A DNA stretch of 64,000 bases from JAFDVL01 sp963794955 (GTDB taxonomy: Bacteria; Acidobacteriota; Blastocatellia; RBC074), in the NCBI GenBank assembly GCA_963794955.1, contig CAWCGF010000015.1:372001-436000 (forward strand). Direction: 5' to 3'. Under the pieces are notes generated by a model. That model did no database searches. It saw only the letters and a list, made by a program, of their open reading frames with translations, and was not told where the DNA came from. This document shows, piece after piece, positions 8,097 to 19,600 of the stretch. A program made the translations under genes and the position numbers. Positions within the stretch are counted from its first letter, which is position 1. Each line of letters opens with the position of its first letter.

Positions 8097-9689
8097 GAAA
8101 AGTTGAGAGCGTTATTTAATCCTCAATCCTTACTGGATGAAAATCTTGACCGTATTGGATGCCTTGCCATCAACATACAACACCACCTCCACCAAGCCTG
8201 CACCGGCCAGCGATTGCGGCAAAAGGATATTAACCTGATCCAGTCCGGCATATTCCGGTTGCGCCCCGGCATACACAACCTGCGCCTCCTGGCCGCCGAC
8301 CCGCGCCCTGACGTTTTGCAAGGAAGTGCGATTGCGCCAACCGGTTCCGAACAACACCAAATACACTTCATCACTCGTCAAACTCGTGCTCGTATTCAGA
8401 TTGATCGGTTGATAGTCATAGCTTTTTGTCACCGGGTTGTATTGTGCTGTTGGGGCAAAGGTCTGCGAACCATCCGGCGTTACCCGTTGAATCTGCCCTG
8501 CGGCCAACCCGTTACCAGACGCGTCTGCCGCAAACAAGCCAGGTGCAACCGTTTCCAGCAGGAACTTGCCCGCCGAGGTCTCAACGTCTTCCTTCACCAC
8601 CGTCACCACCAACTCGCCTTCGGCCAAATCGGATGGCACCAGGAAGTTAATCTGTGTTTCCGACACATACAACAACGAAGCCCATTGCTCTTTGCCCTGA
8701 CTGTCGCGCACCTTGACGCGCACGCCGCCTAATTGCGTGGGTAAAGGCTAGGCTACTGGCGCTTTCCACGCCGCTCGCCAGATTGGTGCCGAAGATCGAA
8801 GCAATGGTATCGCCCGCCAGCGATTGTCCGTCGTAGCTCGCCGCCTGCACCGTCGTCATCGGACGCGATTGCGTAATTGTCACTTCCTGCCCCGCGAAGG
8901 TGACTTTGCCCACGCGTATCCGGGCTTCGGTTTGCGGTGCGATTACCAGGGTGGTAACCCATTGTCCGTTGACGATGTCCGGGCTGTAGGTGTCAATCCA
9001 GGATGGCGCGAGTCCTACTGTCCAGAAACACCCGCCTCGCGCATCCAGCTTGACGACGACTTTTCCGCCCTGCGGTTCTACCAGAAATTCTTTCTGTGAC
9101 AGAGTAAAGGTGCAATCGGCGGTCACCTGTTGCGCCAACACTGCTGAGGTGCTGCCGGTCGAAGTTTCATCACCCAGATAAACCGCCTTCAGTGCGTGCG
9201 CACCTTCAGACAATTCGTTCACCGTGAAACTCGCTCTACCATTCGCCAGCGTCGCTTTCCCTAAGGATTGCGCGCCGTCCAAGAATTCCACCTGGCCCTG
9301 GGGCTGGCTGGCGCTGCCTTTTACCTTCGCGGTCAACATCAGGCGCTGTCCGGTGGAAATCGGATTGGCAGCCGTGCTCAGTGTTATGAACGAGGTGGCC
9401 TTGCTGACTTCCTGTGTGAGTTCCTTCATCCCCACTTGATAGTTATTGTCGCCACCATAGCTGGCGCTAATCGTGTGCGAACCAAGCGCCAACGTCGAAC
9501 TGGTGAAGCTCGCTTGTCCCGCCGCATTCAGGACGAAGGGCGACAGGCTCGTGCCATCCATCGTGAAGGTGATGGCCCCACCCGGTACGCCGCCAAACTG
9601 CGTCGTGGCCTGGGCGCTGGCAGTGAAAGTCACGGTTTGCCCCAACGCCGAAGGCGCTATGCTCGCCGTCAGGTTGAGCGTCGGTTGAC

Positions 9690-12140
9690 TAGGCGTGATG
9701 GTCAGCGTGCCGAGCACATAGCTGATGGTGTAATCTGCATTCGTCACGCCACTTGCCACGATGGGATACGTCCCAACTGGACTGTTAGGCAAGGCCGTTG
9801 TCGTGAGGGTCGCGGTTCCTGCCGTGAGAGTCATCGTATCGCCGTTCACCAGTCCCGCGAAGCTGGCAGTCAAGGCCGGATTCGCCGTGCCATACACGCG
9901 CGTTTGCGATTCGGCAGTCACCGTCAAGGACGCAGGCGTGACGGTTAATTTGCCTGCGACGAAAGACAGTTCGTAGTTCGTCGCGCTCAGCGTGCCAGCC
10001 GTGATGCTAATGGGGTAATTACCAACGTGGCTGCCGCTGATAGCGGTTGTGGATAGGCTTGGCGCACCACTCACAACACTTGCATTTTCTTCATTGCTGA
10101 ACCCGCTGATTTGGTACGTCAATGAGGGATTCGTGCCACCGTAAACTTTGGTCAGATCATCCGCCGTAACGATTAGCTCCGCTTTGCCAATCGTCAGGGT
10201 TCCCGGCACGAACGCGATCGTATAGTTGGCAGAACTCAAGCCTGCTAACGTGATTTCATATGTACCAACCGCGCTGCTACTGTTGGCCGTCGTGCTAAAG
10301 ACCAACCTTCCGCTCAGCGTGTCCTCCCCAATCAAGCCATCATACGTGGCCGTGAAAGCTGGGTTCAGCGCACCATAAATCCTCGCTTTGTTCTCCGCCG
10401 TCACTGTCAGCAAAGCTTGGTTCACGCTCAGCGTTCCATTCACAAAACTTAGCTGATAATTGCTCGCAATCAACGTGCCGACCGCGGCTGTAATCGCGTA
10501 ACTGCCTACCCCGCTCGCCGTGGTTGCCATAGTAGTGAGTTCCGGCTCCCCATTCAACACTGCTGCCGTTTCATTGTTAACGAAGCCAGAGTAGGTGTAA
10601 GTCAGTGCCGGATTATCGGCTCCATAGGTCTTCGTCTTGTCCGCTGCCGTAACGGTCAGCGTCGCTTTGCCAATCGTCAAGGTTCCCGGCACAAACGTGA
10701 TCGTATAGTTGGCAGCACTCAAGCCTGTGGGCGTGATCGTATAGGCACCCACCGCACTGCTGCTGTTGGCCGTGGTATTGAAAGCCAGCGTTCCGCTTGG
10801 CGTATCCTGCCCAATCAAGCCCTCATACGTGGCGGTAAAAGTCGGATTTTCAGTGCCATAGACTCTTGTTTTGTTTTCCGCCGTCACCGTCAACACCGCA
10901 GAGGTTACTGTCAATACACCGTTATTGAGCGTCACTTCATAGTTACTCAGTTTGCTGCCGGGATCGCTCAGCGTCGGCGTAATTGCATAGCTGCCTACGC
11001 CGCTGGCCGCATTCACGGTGGTGGCATAACTCGCCGCGATGCTGTCATTATTGACGACTCCGGTGAGTGTCCCCGTCAGCGCGGGATTCGCCGTTCCATA
11101 CACTTTGGTCTGATTGGCAGCCGCCACACTCAGCGGGACTTTGTTCACGCTCAGCATGCCGTCCACCAATTGCAGCGCGTAGTTCCCCGCGTTCAGCGTG
11201 CCTTGCGCGACCGTAATCGCATAATTGCCGACATTGCTCGTCGTCGTGGCGGTCGTCGTCAGCACGGGCGCACCTGTCAGGCCCGCTGCGGTGTCTCCGT
11301 TTACGAACCCGCTATAGCTCACGGTCAGGTCGGGATTCGCCGCGCCATAACTCCGTGCTTTGTTTTCGGCGGTTACAGTCAACGCCGCCGTCGTAACAGC
11401 GAGCGTACCGTCAGTAAAAGCAAAGTCATAGTTGGCGGCTGCCAGCGTTCCGGCTGCCGCTGTGATGGGATAGTTCCCTACCCCGCTCATTGTTGTCGCT
11501 GTCGTGGACAGCGCGGGCGAACCGCTCACCACATTGCTGGTTTCGCCATTGACGAAGCCTGCAAATGTGGCAGTCAGGGTTGGATTCGCGGCTCCGTACA
11601 AGCGCGTCTTGTTCTCTGCCGTCACCGTTATCGTAGCCTTGTTCACGCTCAGCGTTCCGTTGCTGAAGGTGAAGCTGTAGTTGCTGGCGCTCAAGCTGCC
11701 CGTCGCCGCTGTGATCAGGTAGCTGCCTACGCCGCTGGCTGTCGTTGCGGTGGTCGTCAAGTCAGACGCACCACTGAGTACGCTTGCCGTATCACTATTC
11801 ACAAAGCCGCTGTAGCTGGCGGTGAACGTGGGATTTGCCGCGCCATACGTGCGGGCTTTGTTGTCCGCTGTGACCGTCAGCGTCGCTGGGGTCACGGTTC
11901 AGCGCGCCATTCACAAAGTGAATTGATAGTTGCTTGCTGCCAGTGTGCCGACCGCTGGTGTAATCGCATAGCTGCCGACGCCACTGGCTGTCGTTGCGGT
12001 TGTCGTCACACTCGGCGCGCCGCTTAACGCCGCCGCCGTTTCGTTATTGACGAAGCCGGAGTATGTGTATGTCAGCGCAGGATTAGCATCACCATAAGTC
12101 TTGGACTTATCGGCTGCTGTCACCGTCACCGTGGCTTTGC
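9690..12140 (-). repeat. ten tandem MBG-type repeats
   Basis: Ten tandem coding repeats of roughly 80 residues (about 240 bases), each beginning with LTVTAENKxRxYGxxNPxF-type sequence and ending in a NYxxxFxxGTLxVxKA-type strand. This is the pattern of MBG/YDG-type beta domains in secreted bacterial adhesins. Copies differ at many positions, so the array is old or diversified. Two variants alternate: one with SGFVNxxTA and one with EGLIGxDT (copies 5 and 7). A pair of compensating indels sits between copies 1 and 2, near 11905-11915. Confidence 0.8.
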
Positions 12141-13229
12141 CAACCGTGAACGATTGGTCAACATTGGTCGCCGCGTTATAGCTTGCATCGCCTGCCTGCG
12201 CGGCGCGAATGGTTACGTTGCCTGCGCCTGTGATCGAGACGTTATTGTTATTGATCGTAGCCGGGCCGCTCACGACGCTAAAGCTGACGGCGAGTGTGGA
12301 TGAAGCGGTCGCGCTCACCGCAAACGATTGATCGCCCCACGTCTTATTTGCAAGTGTGCCGAACGTGATCGTCTGATCCGCTTTGTTCATAGTTTGGGTC
12401 AGAGCGGAAGAAGTGGAACTGGCAAAAGTGCTGTCGCCAGCATATTGCGCCGTAAGGTTGTGCGATCCGACGCTTAACGTCAAAGTCGTCAGCGTCGCCT
12501 GACCGTTGCTAAGCGTACCCGTTCCCAAAGTCGTCGCGCCTTCCAGGAACGTCACAGTTCCCGTTGGCGTACCGCCTGAACCACTGACTGTTGCCGTCAG
12601 AGTCAGGCTTTGCCCAAAAACAGACGGATTGAGAGAAGACGCCAGCGTTGTCGTCGCCGTTCGCAATCCTACGGTCAGCGTCGCTGCGTTGGAAGTCGCG
12701 TTGCCGCAGAGGCCTGTCACGACGACATCATAACTCCCCGCATCGCCTGTGTTGACGGGATTGATTGTGTAACTGCTACTGGTTGCGTTGGGGATACTCG
12801 TCGTACCTTTGCGCCATTGATAACTCACCGCATTGCTCGCGCTGACCGAGAACGTCACGCTGTCGCCAACCGAAACACTTTGCGTCGCGGGATGCGTGCC
12901 AATGCTGACGGCGCTGCTCGCCACATTGATCGTCAGGTTTGCCGTCGCCGTCAGGCTGCCGCCATCGGTGACGGTCAAGACGACGGTATTCGCACCTGCC
13001 GCTGGCCGTACATCCGGCTGACGACATCGGCGGTGATGACGCCGTTGCGTTGACGATATTGCTGACGGTGATGCCAGTCGGAACCGTCGTGGCCGTGATG
13101 GTTAAGGAACCGATAGCGGTTTCCGTATCGCTAACGGTGGCAATCGTCGCATTGCTGGCGGCTTGCCCCTTGTGTGCGGGTAAGTGGGCTGCCTGCGGTG
13201 ATCGTTGGTGCGGTGTTGCTGGTACAACT

Positions 13230-14230
13230 GTTCAACCGGACTGAGATCGTTATTACTGCTCTCGTTTATCGGCGGCGAAAGTCCAAGTTTACCATCGCCG
13301 TTGACATCGCCGAGTGCGACAAAGTTCATCAGGCCGCCGCTACGCTCACCTCGGTGGAGCCGGTAGAAGCCGCCTGCAGCCGTCGCCCAACCGAATCGAG
13401 ACGCAATTGCTGCTGCTGTTGTTGGCGGCCGCGAGATCAAGTTTGCCGTCGCCATTGACATCGCCCAGCGCGGCGATACAGCTGGATCACTGCCGACGCT
13501 CACCTCGGTCGAGCCGGTAGAAGCCGCCTGCGCCGTCGCCCAGCCGGATTGTGACCGTATTGCTGTTGTAGTTAGTCGCAGCGAAATCGAATTTACCATC
13601 GCCGTTGACATCGCCAAGCGCAACAAAAACGCGGATTGCTGCCGACGCTGATTTCAGTGGAGCCAGAAAAGCCGCCTGCACCGTCACCCAACCGGATCGA
13701 GACGGTATTACTGTTGAAATTGGCCGCCGCGAGATCGAGACTTGCCATCCCCGTTGACATCGCCTAGCGCGACGGAATATCGGATTGCTGCCAATGCTGA
13801 CAGTGGTGGAACCGGTAAAGCCGCCTGCACCATCGCCCAGCCGGATCGAGACGGTGTTGCTGCCGTTGTTGGCGGTACGGCGAGATCGAGCTTGCCATCG
13901 CCGTTAACATCTCCCAGCACCACGGAATACGGACTGCTGCCGACGCTGACTGTCGGTCGAGCCGGTAAAGCCGCCTGCACCATCGCCCAGCCGGATCGAG
14001 ACGGTGTTACTGCCGATGTTGGCGCTAGCGAGATCGAGCTTGCCATCGCCGTTGACATCGCCCAGCGCGACGAAAGCCGGATTGCTGCCAACACTGACAT
14101 CGGTGGAGCCGGAAAAACCGCCTGCACCATCGCCCAACCGGATCGAGACGGTGTTGCTGTGTAGGTTAGTCGCGGCAAAATCGAGCTTGCCATCGCCGTT
14201 GACATCGCCCTAGCGTGCAATGACCTGGAG
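13230..14230 (-). repeat. seven FG-GAP/VCBS-type repeats of about 150 bp
   Basis: The codons for GDVNGDGK recur on the minus strand near 13290, 13445, 13600, 13745, 13900, 14045 and 14190, giving a period of 143-158 bases. Each unit also carries NTVxIRLGDGAGGF. The DxNGDG core is the calcium-binding loop of FG-GAP/VCBS beta-propeller blades; seven blades would make one propeller. The units are near-identical at DNA level, and frameshifts are densest here, which fits assembly trouble in repeats or recombination between copies. Confidence 0.8.
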
Positions 14231-14559
14231 GTAGCTGCCAACGCTGACAGTCGACGAGCTTGCTGAAGCTGGTGGTGGTGCAGGTCGTCGGATTACTGAC
14301 CGTCAGCGTGAATGTCTTTGTAGCTGCTGCCACCGCTGCCAAACGCTTTGACTGTTACGGTGTAGCGCTCCGGCGGGTTGTGCATTCGTCACACTCACGA
14401 CGCCCGTCATCGGATTAACGGCGAGCACAGCCGCTGAAACCCTGACGAGGCGATGGCCGTCGCATTGGTCGTGTTGGTCGGCAGCGGCGATCGGGCGTGA
14501 CAGTGGTGCTGCTGCCTGCGGTGACACTGGTGGTAGAATAGTTGCCGAGCGTTGGGGCT

Positions 14560-15290
14560 GGCACTGGAACGTTGCTAACAGTGATGCCGTTGCCCGTCAG
14601 ATCGGCCACAACCACTGCCGCCGCCGCGCCTGCTGCCCAGTCTTCCGCCGCCGCTAGGTTATAGGTTACGGAACCGATTGAAGAGGTTCCATTCTGATTG
14701 AGGCGCGTCAGCAACGCCGTCTTGTCCGTCGCGTTCAGCGCCACGGAAAAAGACGTTCCATTGGTGATCTCGACATTGGCGCTGGTCAGTGTGTAAGCCG
14801 TAGAGTCGCCGCTAATCGTCAGTTTCGAGACATCAATGTCATTTGTTGCGCCGCTCAGTTTCAGGAATCCGGTTCCGGTTACGACCAGAACGCCAGCTGC
14901 TCGCATCGTACGTTGCGCTGGTGATGGTCGGCACTGCGACATTGCTAACAGTGATGCCGTTACCGGTCAGATCAGCAGCGGATGAAGCGGTGGAGTCCCA
15001 GTTGGCTGCTGCTGCCAGATTGTACGTGGTGGCGCCCGTCGAGGAAGTCCCGTTTTTGTTGAGGATTTGATTGACTGCCGCCTCGTCGGTCGCGTTGAGC
15101 GTCACAGAAAAAGCGGTGGCGCTGCTGGCTGTGACGTTCGCGCTGGTCAGCGTGTAAGTCGTCCCACCCTCGCCCGTCAGGGTCAGCTTGCCAACCGCAA
15201 TCGTGTCGCCCGTCGTCATGTTCGCCGCCGTCACTGCCAGGACGCCCGTGCTGGCGTTATACGTCGCGCTGGTAATCGTGGGTGGGACTG
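14560..15290 (-). repeat. two tandem ~350-bp coding modules
   Basis: Two copies of a protein module: PTITSATYNASTGVLAVT...LTSANV...FSVTLNATD...NGTSSTGATTYNLAAA..DLTGNGITVSN, then a second version with ATYDAS, TGTGFL and NDIDVSKLTISG. They are tandem beta modules of the kind found in long secreted calcium-binding-type proteins. One extra T near 14899 throws the reading frame between them; without it, SATYDASSGVLVVTGTGF reads through. Confidence 0.65.
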
Positions 15291-16046
15291 CCGAGGCCAC
15301 GCCTGTCACCAGAATGTCGTCAATGTGACTCTGACCAGTGCTCGTTACGGGGGAACTGCCGTTCGCTCCAGTATTGGAGGTCATCATCATTTGCAGGTAA
15401 ACCGTCGGTCTGATTTTCGCAGGCAGCAGGCAGACTGACATTACTCAGGGTGTTGAAAGTTGGCGGCAGAGCCAGTGGCAGCCCCGGCTTGCAGTGTGCC
15501 GCCTGAAACGTCTGTCCAGGTGGTTCCGTTCAGACTGTATTGCAGCTTAAAATCGCGCGGGCCCATAAAACTGGTGAAGCTTGTTGTCCCCGCCATTTTG
15601 CACGAAAATGTCAGCGTCGTGTAATTCGTCGTGCTGAAGTTGAACCGCCAGGCTTTGGTGTTCGCGCCATTATCCCAGCCATTCGCAAAAGCCCATTGTT
15701 GTCCTGTGCCATAGGCATCGGAAACTGTGATCGCACCCGTGCCAGGCGCGGTTACCGTGCGCACGCCAACATTGCCCGTAATGCCCTGATCTGCCGTTAT
15801 TGTTGTCCAGTTGGCCCAGGTTAACCAGCCGACAATGTTGGTAGTCGTGGTCATTGCCATAGCTACTGGCGCACTGTTCGCGCCCGTTTTCAATCTGCTG
15901 GCCGGATTCAGTAGCGTATTGCGTGTGGGCGAATTCGACGTGATCCCCAGCGCCGCACGCACAGATGGCAAAGCAAAGGCGAGACCGCCCAAGACAAACA
16001 AACTAACGAAGAAGATCAAAGAAACGCGATTTTTTCCAAATGACAT

Positions 16047-16671
16047 AATTACCTAAACAAAGGGCGGGAGAGAACGCAGGTAGGCTGCGCAGCAGAGGTC
16101 ATATCTCGCCAAGGTTGCACTTTTTCGGTAGAGATAAATCCATTGCCTGTTACGGTCGCGGGGTCAGAGTGCCGAGCGCACAGGCATTGCCAACATTTTG
16201 GCTTTGTAATACGGCGTTATCGTAGATTGTTCGCGGGTTTTCGCAGTGGGAAAGGGACTACCAAACTAAAGGCTGGGGTTCTTAGCGTGTCAAAACTTCT
16301 CTTTTCCCATTCGCTCCTAACTCGTCATGAGCAGGAAAGTTCTTTTGGCCATTGCCTCACCTGCTGCTGAAAGCGACCGATGAAGCGCGGTCATCATACT
16401 GATTTTGCTTAATGACGCAAGCCAAAAGTTACAGCCCTACCGCAGATCACGTCAGGACGGGGCAAAGGCCAGTCGGTAAAGAAATTTCCAGTGCCCCTGC
16501 TGGCGCAATAGGTAACATAATCAGCAGCCGCACCAACAAAACGAAGAAGAGATTTTTTTGATTGGCGTTTTTTGAGCTTTGATCCCGCCTTACGTCATGA
16601 GAGGAGTGTGCAAACTCTCGGTGTTTTCTGTCAGAAGGTTAGTGTACCCTACAATCCCAGCGAGGTGAAAA
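16047..16671. other. divergent intergenic region, 625 bases, no gene
   Basis: This gap separates the start of the giant secreted protein (minus) from that of the AAA-WD40 protein (plus), so it should hold both promoters. The longest frames are short and not protein-like. The minus-strand leader close to the giant gene (about 16060-16260) has GC-rich blocks that could fold, but I could not match it to a known riboswitch. Confidence 0.5.
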
Positions 16672-19600
16672 ATGAATGAGCCGTTATCGTCCGTGACAAA
16701 CATTGCGAGTACGAATGTGCCGCAACCAAGACAAGGGTTTTATATTACCGGCGGAACGCTCCCCGGCTCCGCTCTTTCTTACGTGACCAGAGAGGCCGAC
16801 CACCAACTGTACGAAGGGTTATGCCAGGGGCAATTCTGTTATGTCCTGACCTCGCGGCAAATGGGCAAGTCTTCGCTGATGATCCGCACGGCCACGCGAT
16901 TGCGCGAGGCGGGCATTGGCGTAGCCGTATTAGACCTGACCTCCATTGGCCAAAATCTGACGGCGGAGCAATGGTACGACGGGCTGCTGAACCGACTTGG
17001 CCTACAGTTGCATCTCGAAGACGAACTCGAAGACTTCTGGCTGGCGCACGCGCGACTTGGCCCGCTGCAACGCTGGATGAATGCCATTCGGGAAATCGTC
17101 TTGCCACGCATCCCCGGTCGGCTGGTGATCTTCGTGGACGAGATTGACACCGTGCGCAGCCTGCCGTTTTCCACCGACGAATTCTTTGCCGGGATCAGAG
17201 AGTTTTACAACCGCCGCACGCAAGAGCCGGAACTGGAGCGACTAGCGTTTTGTTTATTGGGTGTCGCCGCGCCCTCCGATTTGATTCAGGATACGCGCAC
17301 GACCCCTTTCAATATTGGGCGGCGCATCGAACTGCACGACTTTACGCCAGAGGAAGCAACTCCTCTAGTAGAGGGTTTGTGGCGCGAGGGGCAACAGGGA
17401 ACAGCATTGCTGGAACGCGTCTTGTACTGGACGAACGGGCATCCCTACCTGACACAGCGGCTCTGCCAGGCGCTGGCTGAATATCCAAGTGTGCAGAATG
17501 TCAGTGGCGTAGATCGCAAATGTGCCGAGATGTTCCTGACGGAAGGCGCACAGACCAGGGACGATAATCTGTTGTTTGTGCGCGAGCGCATATTGCGCAG
17601 CGAGGTCGAGTTGTCCGGGTTGCTGACCTTGTATGAACAGACGTATCGGAGGCGTAAAGTAGCGAATGATGAGACCAGCCCGCTGGTGACAACGCTGCGA
17701 CTGGCCGGCCTCACCCGCGTTGAGAACAGGTGCCTGAAAGTGCGCAATCGCATCTACGAACGCTCGTTTGATCTGGATTGGATTCGGGAGAATATGCCGG
17801 ACGCTGAGTTGCGCCGTCAGCGCGCCGCTTATCGGCAGGGGTTATTGCGCGCCGGGAGCTTTGCCACCGTAATTCTGGTGGTAATCGCCTCTCTTGCCCT
17901 GATTGCCTGGCAACAACGTAATCGCGCCCAAGCGCAGGAGCAAATCAATTATCGGCAGCTTTACGCTTCACAAATGAGTTTGGCCGGGCAGGCCTGGGAA
18001 TCAGCCAATCTTGATCGGATGGCAGAAATGCTGAATGCATTTCTCCCTCAACCAGGGCGGCCAGATTTACGTGGCCCTGAATGGTATCTGCTCTGGCACC
18101 TTGGTCACAACGATTCACCCGTAGTGCAGCATGATGATTTTGTTCGATTTGTTTTCTTTACGCCGGACGGAAAGAAGCTGATCTCGTCCAGCAGCGAGAG
18201 CGTAAAAATAACCGATATTGTTACCGGACGAGAACTGACCACGATCAATGGCCACCAGGGGAAAATTCTATCGGCAGATGTTTCTGACGATGGCAGCAAA
18301 CTAGTCACTGGTGGAACCGATGGCTTGCTTAAATATTGGGAAATATCAACTGGCAAAGAGTTAAAGACGATAAGCCTGGATTCTCAATCGGTAATTCATG
18401 TGGACATCTCACCAGATGGAAATACCATAGCCACAACATCTGTAAGGCAGACGCAGGGACTTAGAGAGAGTACAGTCAAGCTTTGGGATGCGATGACTGG
18501 CAATGAGAAACTTACCCTACAGGGCCAATCGAAAATAGCCGGTAGTGTGCAATTTTCTCCTGATAGCAAACACTTAGTCGTGGCGAGCAATGACGGCTCT
18601 GTCAGAGTTTGCGATGCCCGAACCGGCGACATTTTGTTTTATCCAGAAAAAAAGCAAACGGACATGCCACTAATTCCGATAGCTGCCTCATTTTCCCCTG
18701 ATGGCAGTAAATTGATAACTTTTGTAAGAAACAAGACACGTCTCATTGAGCTAGCCACAGGGAAAGAGGTCTTCTCACAGGAAGGAAGCATTCTTCGTGG
18801 AGGCAGTTCGCCAGATGGCAGCCAGATAGCCATTGGCATGTTTGATGGGACCATCAAATTAATTGATTGCTCAAGCGGAAAAGAGCTACAGGTTCTCAGA
18901 GGCCATAAGTCAATCGTCTATGCCGCAGCATACTCACCAGATGGTAAGAGGATGGCTACCGCAGGAAGTGATTACACAACGAAATTGTGGGATGTAATGA
19001 CAGGTGGAGAATTAGCAACTCTCAAAGGGCATAGCAATCAAATAATAAATGTACTCTTTTCTCCTGATGGTAAATGGCTGGCCACTGGAAGCGCGGATAA
19101 GACGGCTCGTTTGTGGAATATGTCAGCAGATATAAAGCCCTTGTCTTTCCCAGGTTCTTTGGTCGAGTCTGTTACGAACTTCACGCCCGATGGTAAGAAC
19201 CTAATCAGCATTAAGCTGGCTTATGATGGACCGTCGTCAGAAGTAAATATTTGGGATCTGTCATCTGGGCAAATGGTAGGAAGTTTCAATGATGGTATGA
19301 AGCAGTTATTTGATGTAGCGATCACACCAGATGGCCGGATACTTGCCACCGGCGAAAGCGATCCCGAAATGAATGGCAGAGTCAGATTTTGGGATGTAAA
19401 AACAGGAAAAATCCTTCGCACGATTAATGCTCACCCCAGAGATTGGGTTTATAAAGTAAAATTTTCTCACCAGGGCCAGAAGATGATTACTGTAGGCAAT
19501 CACAACCCGGTGATAAAAATTTGGGATGTAGCGACAGAAAAAGAGCTATTTGTCCTGGATAATCAAAATGCCATTATTGAGACACTTGATGTCTCTCCAG

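Larger units (their letters stand above)
8130..16046 (-). pseudogene. giant secreted repeat protein (FG-GAP, Ig-like, MBG, TIGR03437-like C-terminus), frame broken many times
   Basis: Read as one gene it would encode about 2,640 residues. In order: signal peptide (MSFGKNRVSLIFFVSLFVLG...); a beta-sandwich segment; two copies of an ATYDAS...TLTSANV module (about 15290-14560); seven FG-GAP/VCBS-type repeats with GDVNGDGK (about 14230-13230); Ig-like domains; ten MBG repeats of about 80 residues (12140-9690); two more Ig-like domains; a BACON-like domain; and a C-terminus resembling the Solibacter domain TIGR03437 (ASIFGTNLASG ... YVSETQINFLVPS). Such proteins are surface or secreted adhesin-like factors. 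At least ten frame changes occur. Those examined (near 15458, 14899, 11905-11915, 8744) are single-base changes, often in short homopolymers, after which the domain continues. It may therefore be intact in the cell and broken only by sequencing error. Start ATG has a weak AGG upstream. Confidence 0.75.

Noticed and set aside
11170..12027. 285-codon open frame on the plus strand
   Set aside because: It is antisense to the MBG repeats; its Arg/Gly/Cys-rich repetitive product follows from the repeats on the other strand, and no ribosome-binding site is seen.
9690..14230. Regular repeats suggesting a CRISPR array or satellite
   Set aside because: Units of 150 and 240 bases translate into FG-GAP and MBG domains; there are no short identical repeats with unique spacers and no cas genes.
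16060..16260. Possible cyclic-di-GMP or cobalamin riboswitch before the giant gene
   Set aside because: Some words (CAAAGCC, GGGAAAGGGACTACC on the other strand) recall riboswitch cores, but the conserved order and pairing could not be assembled.
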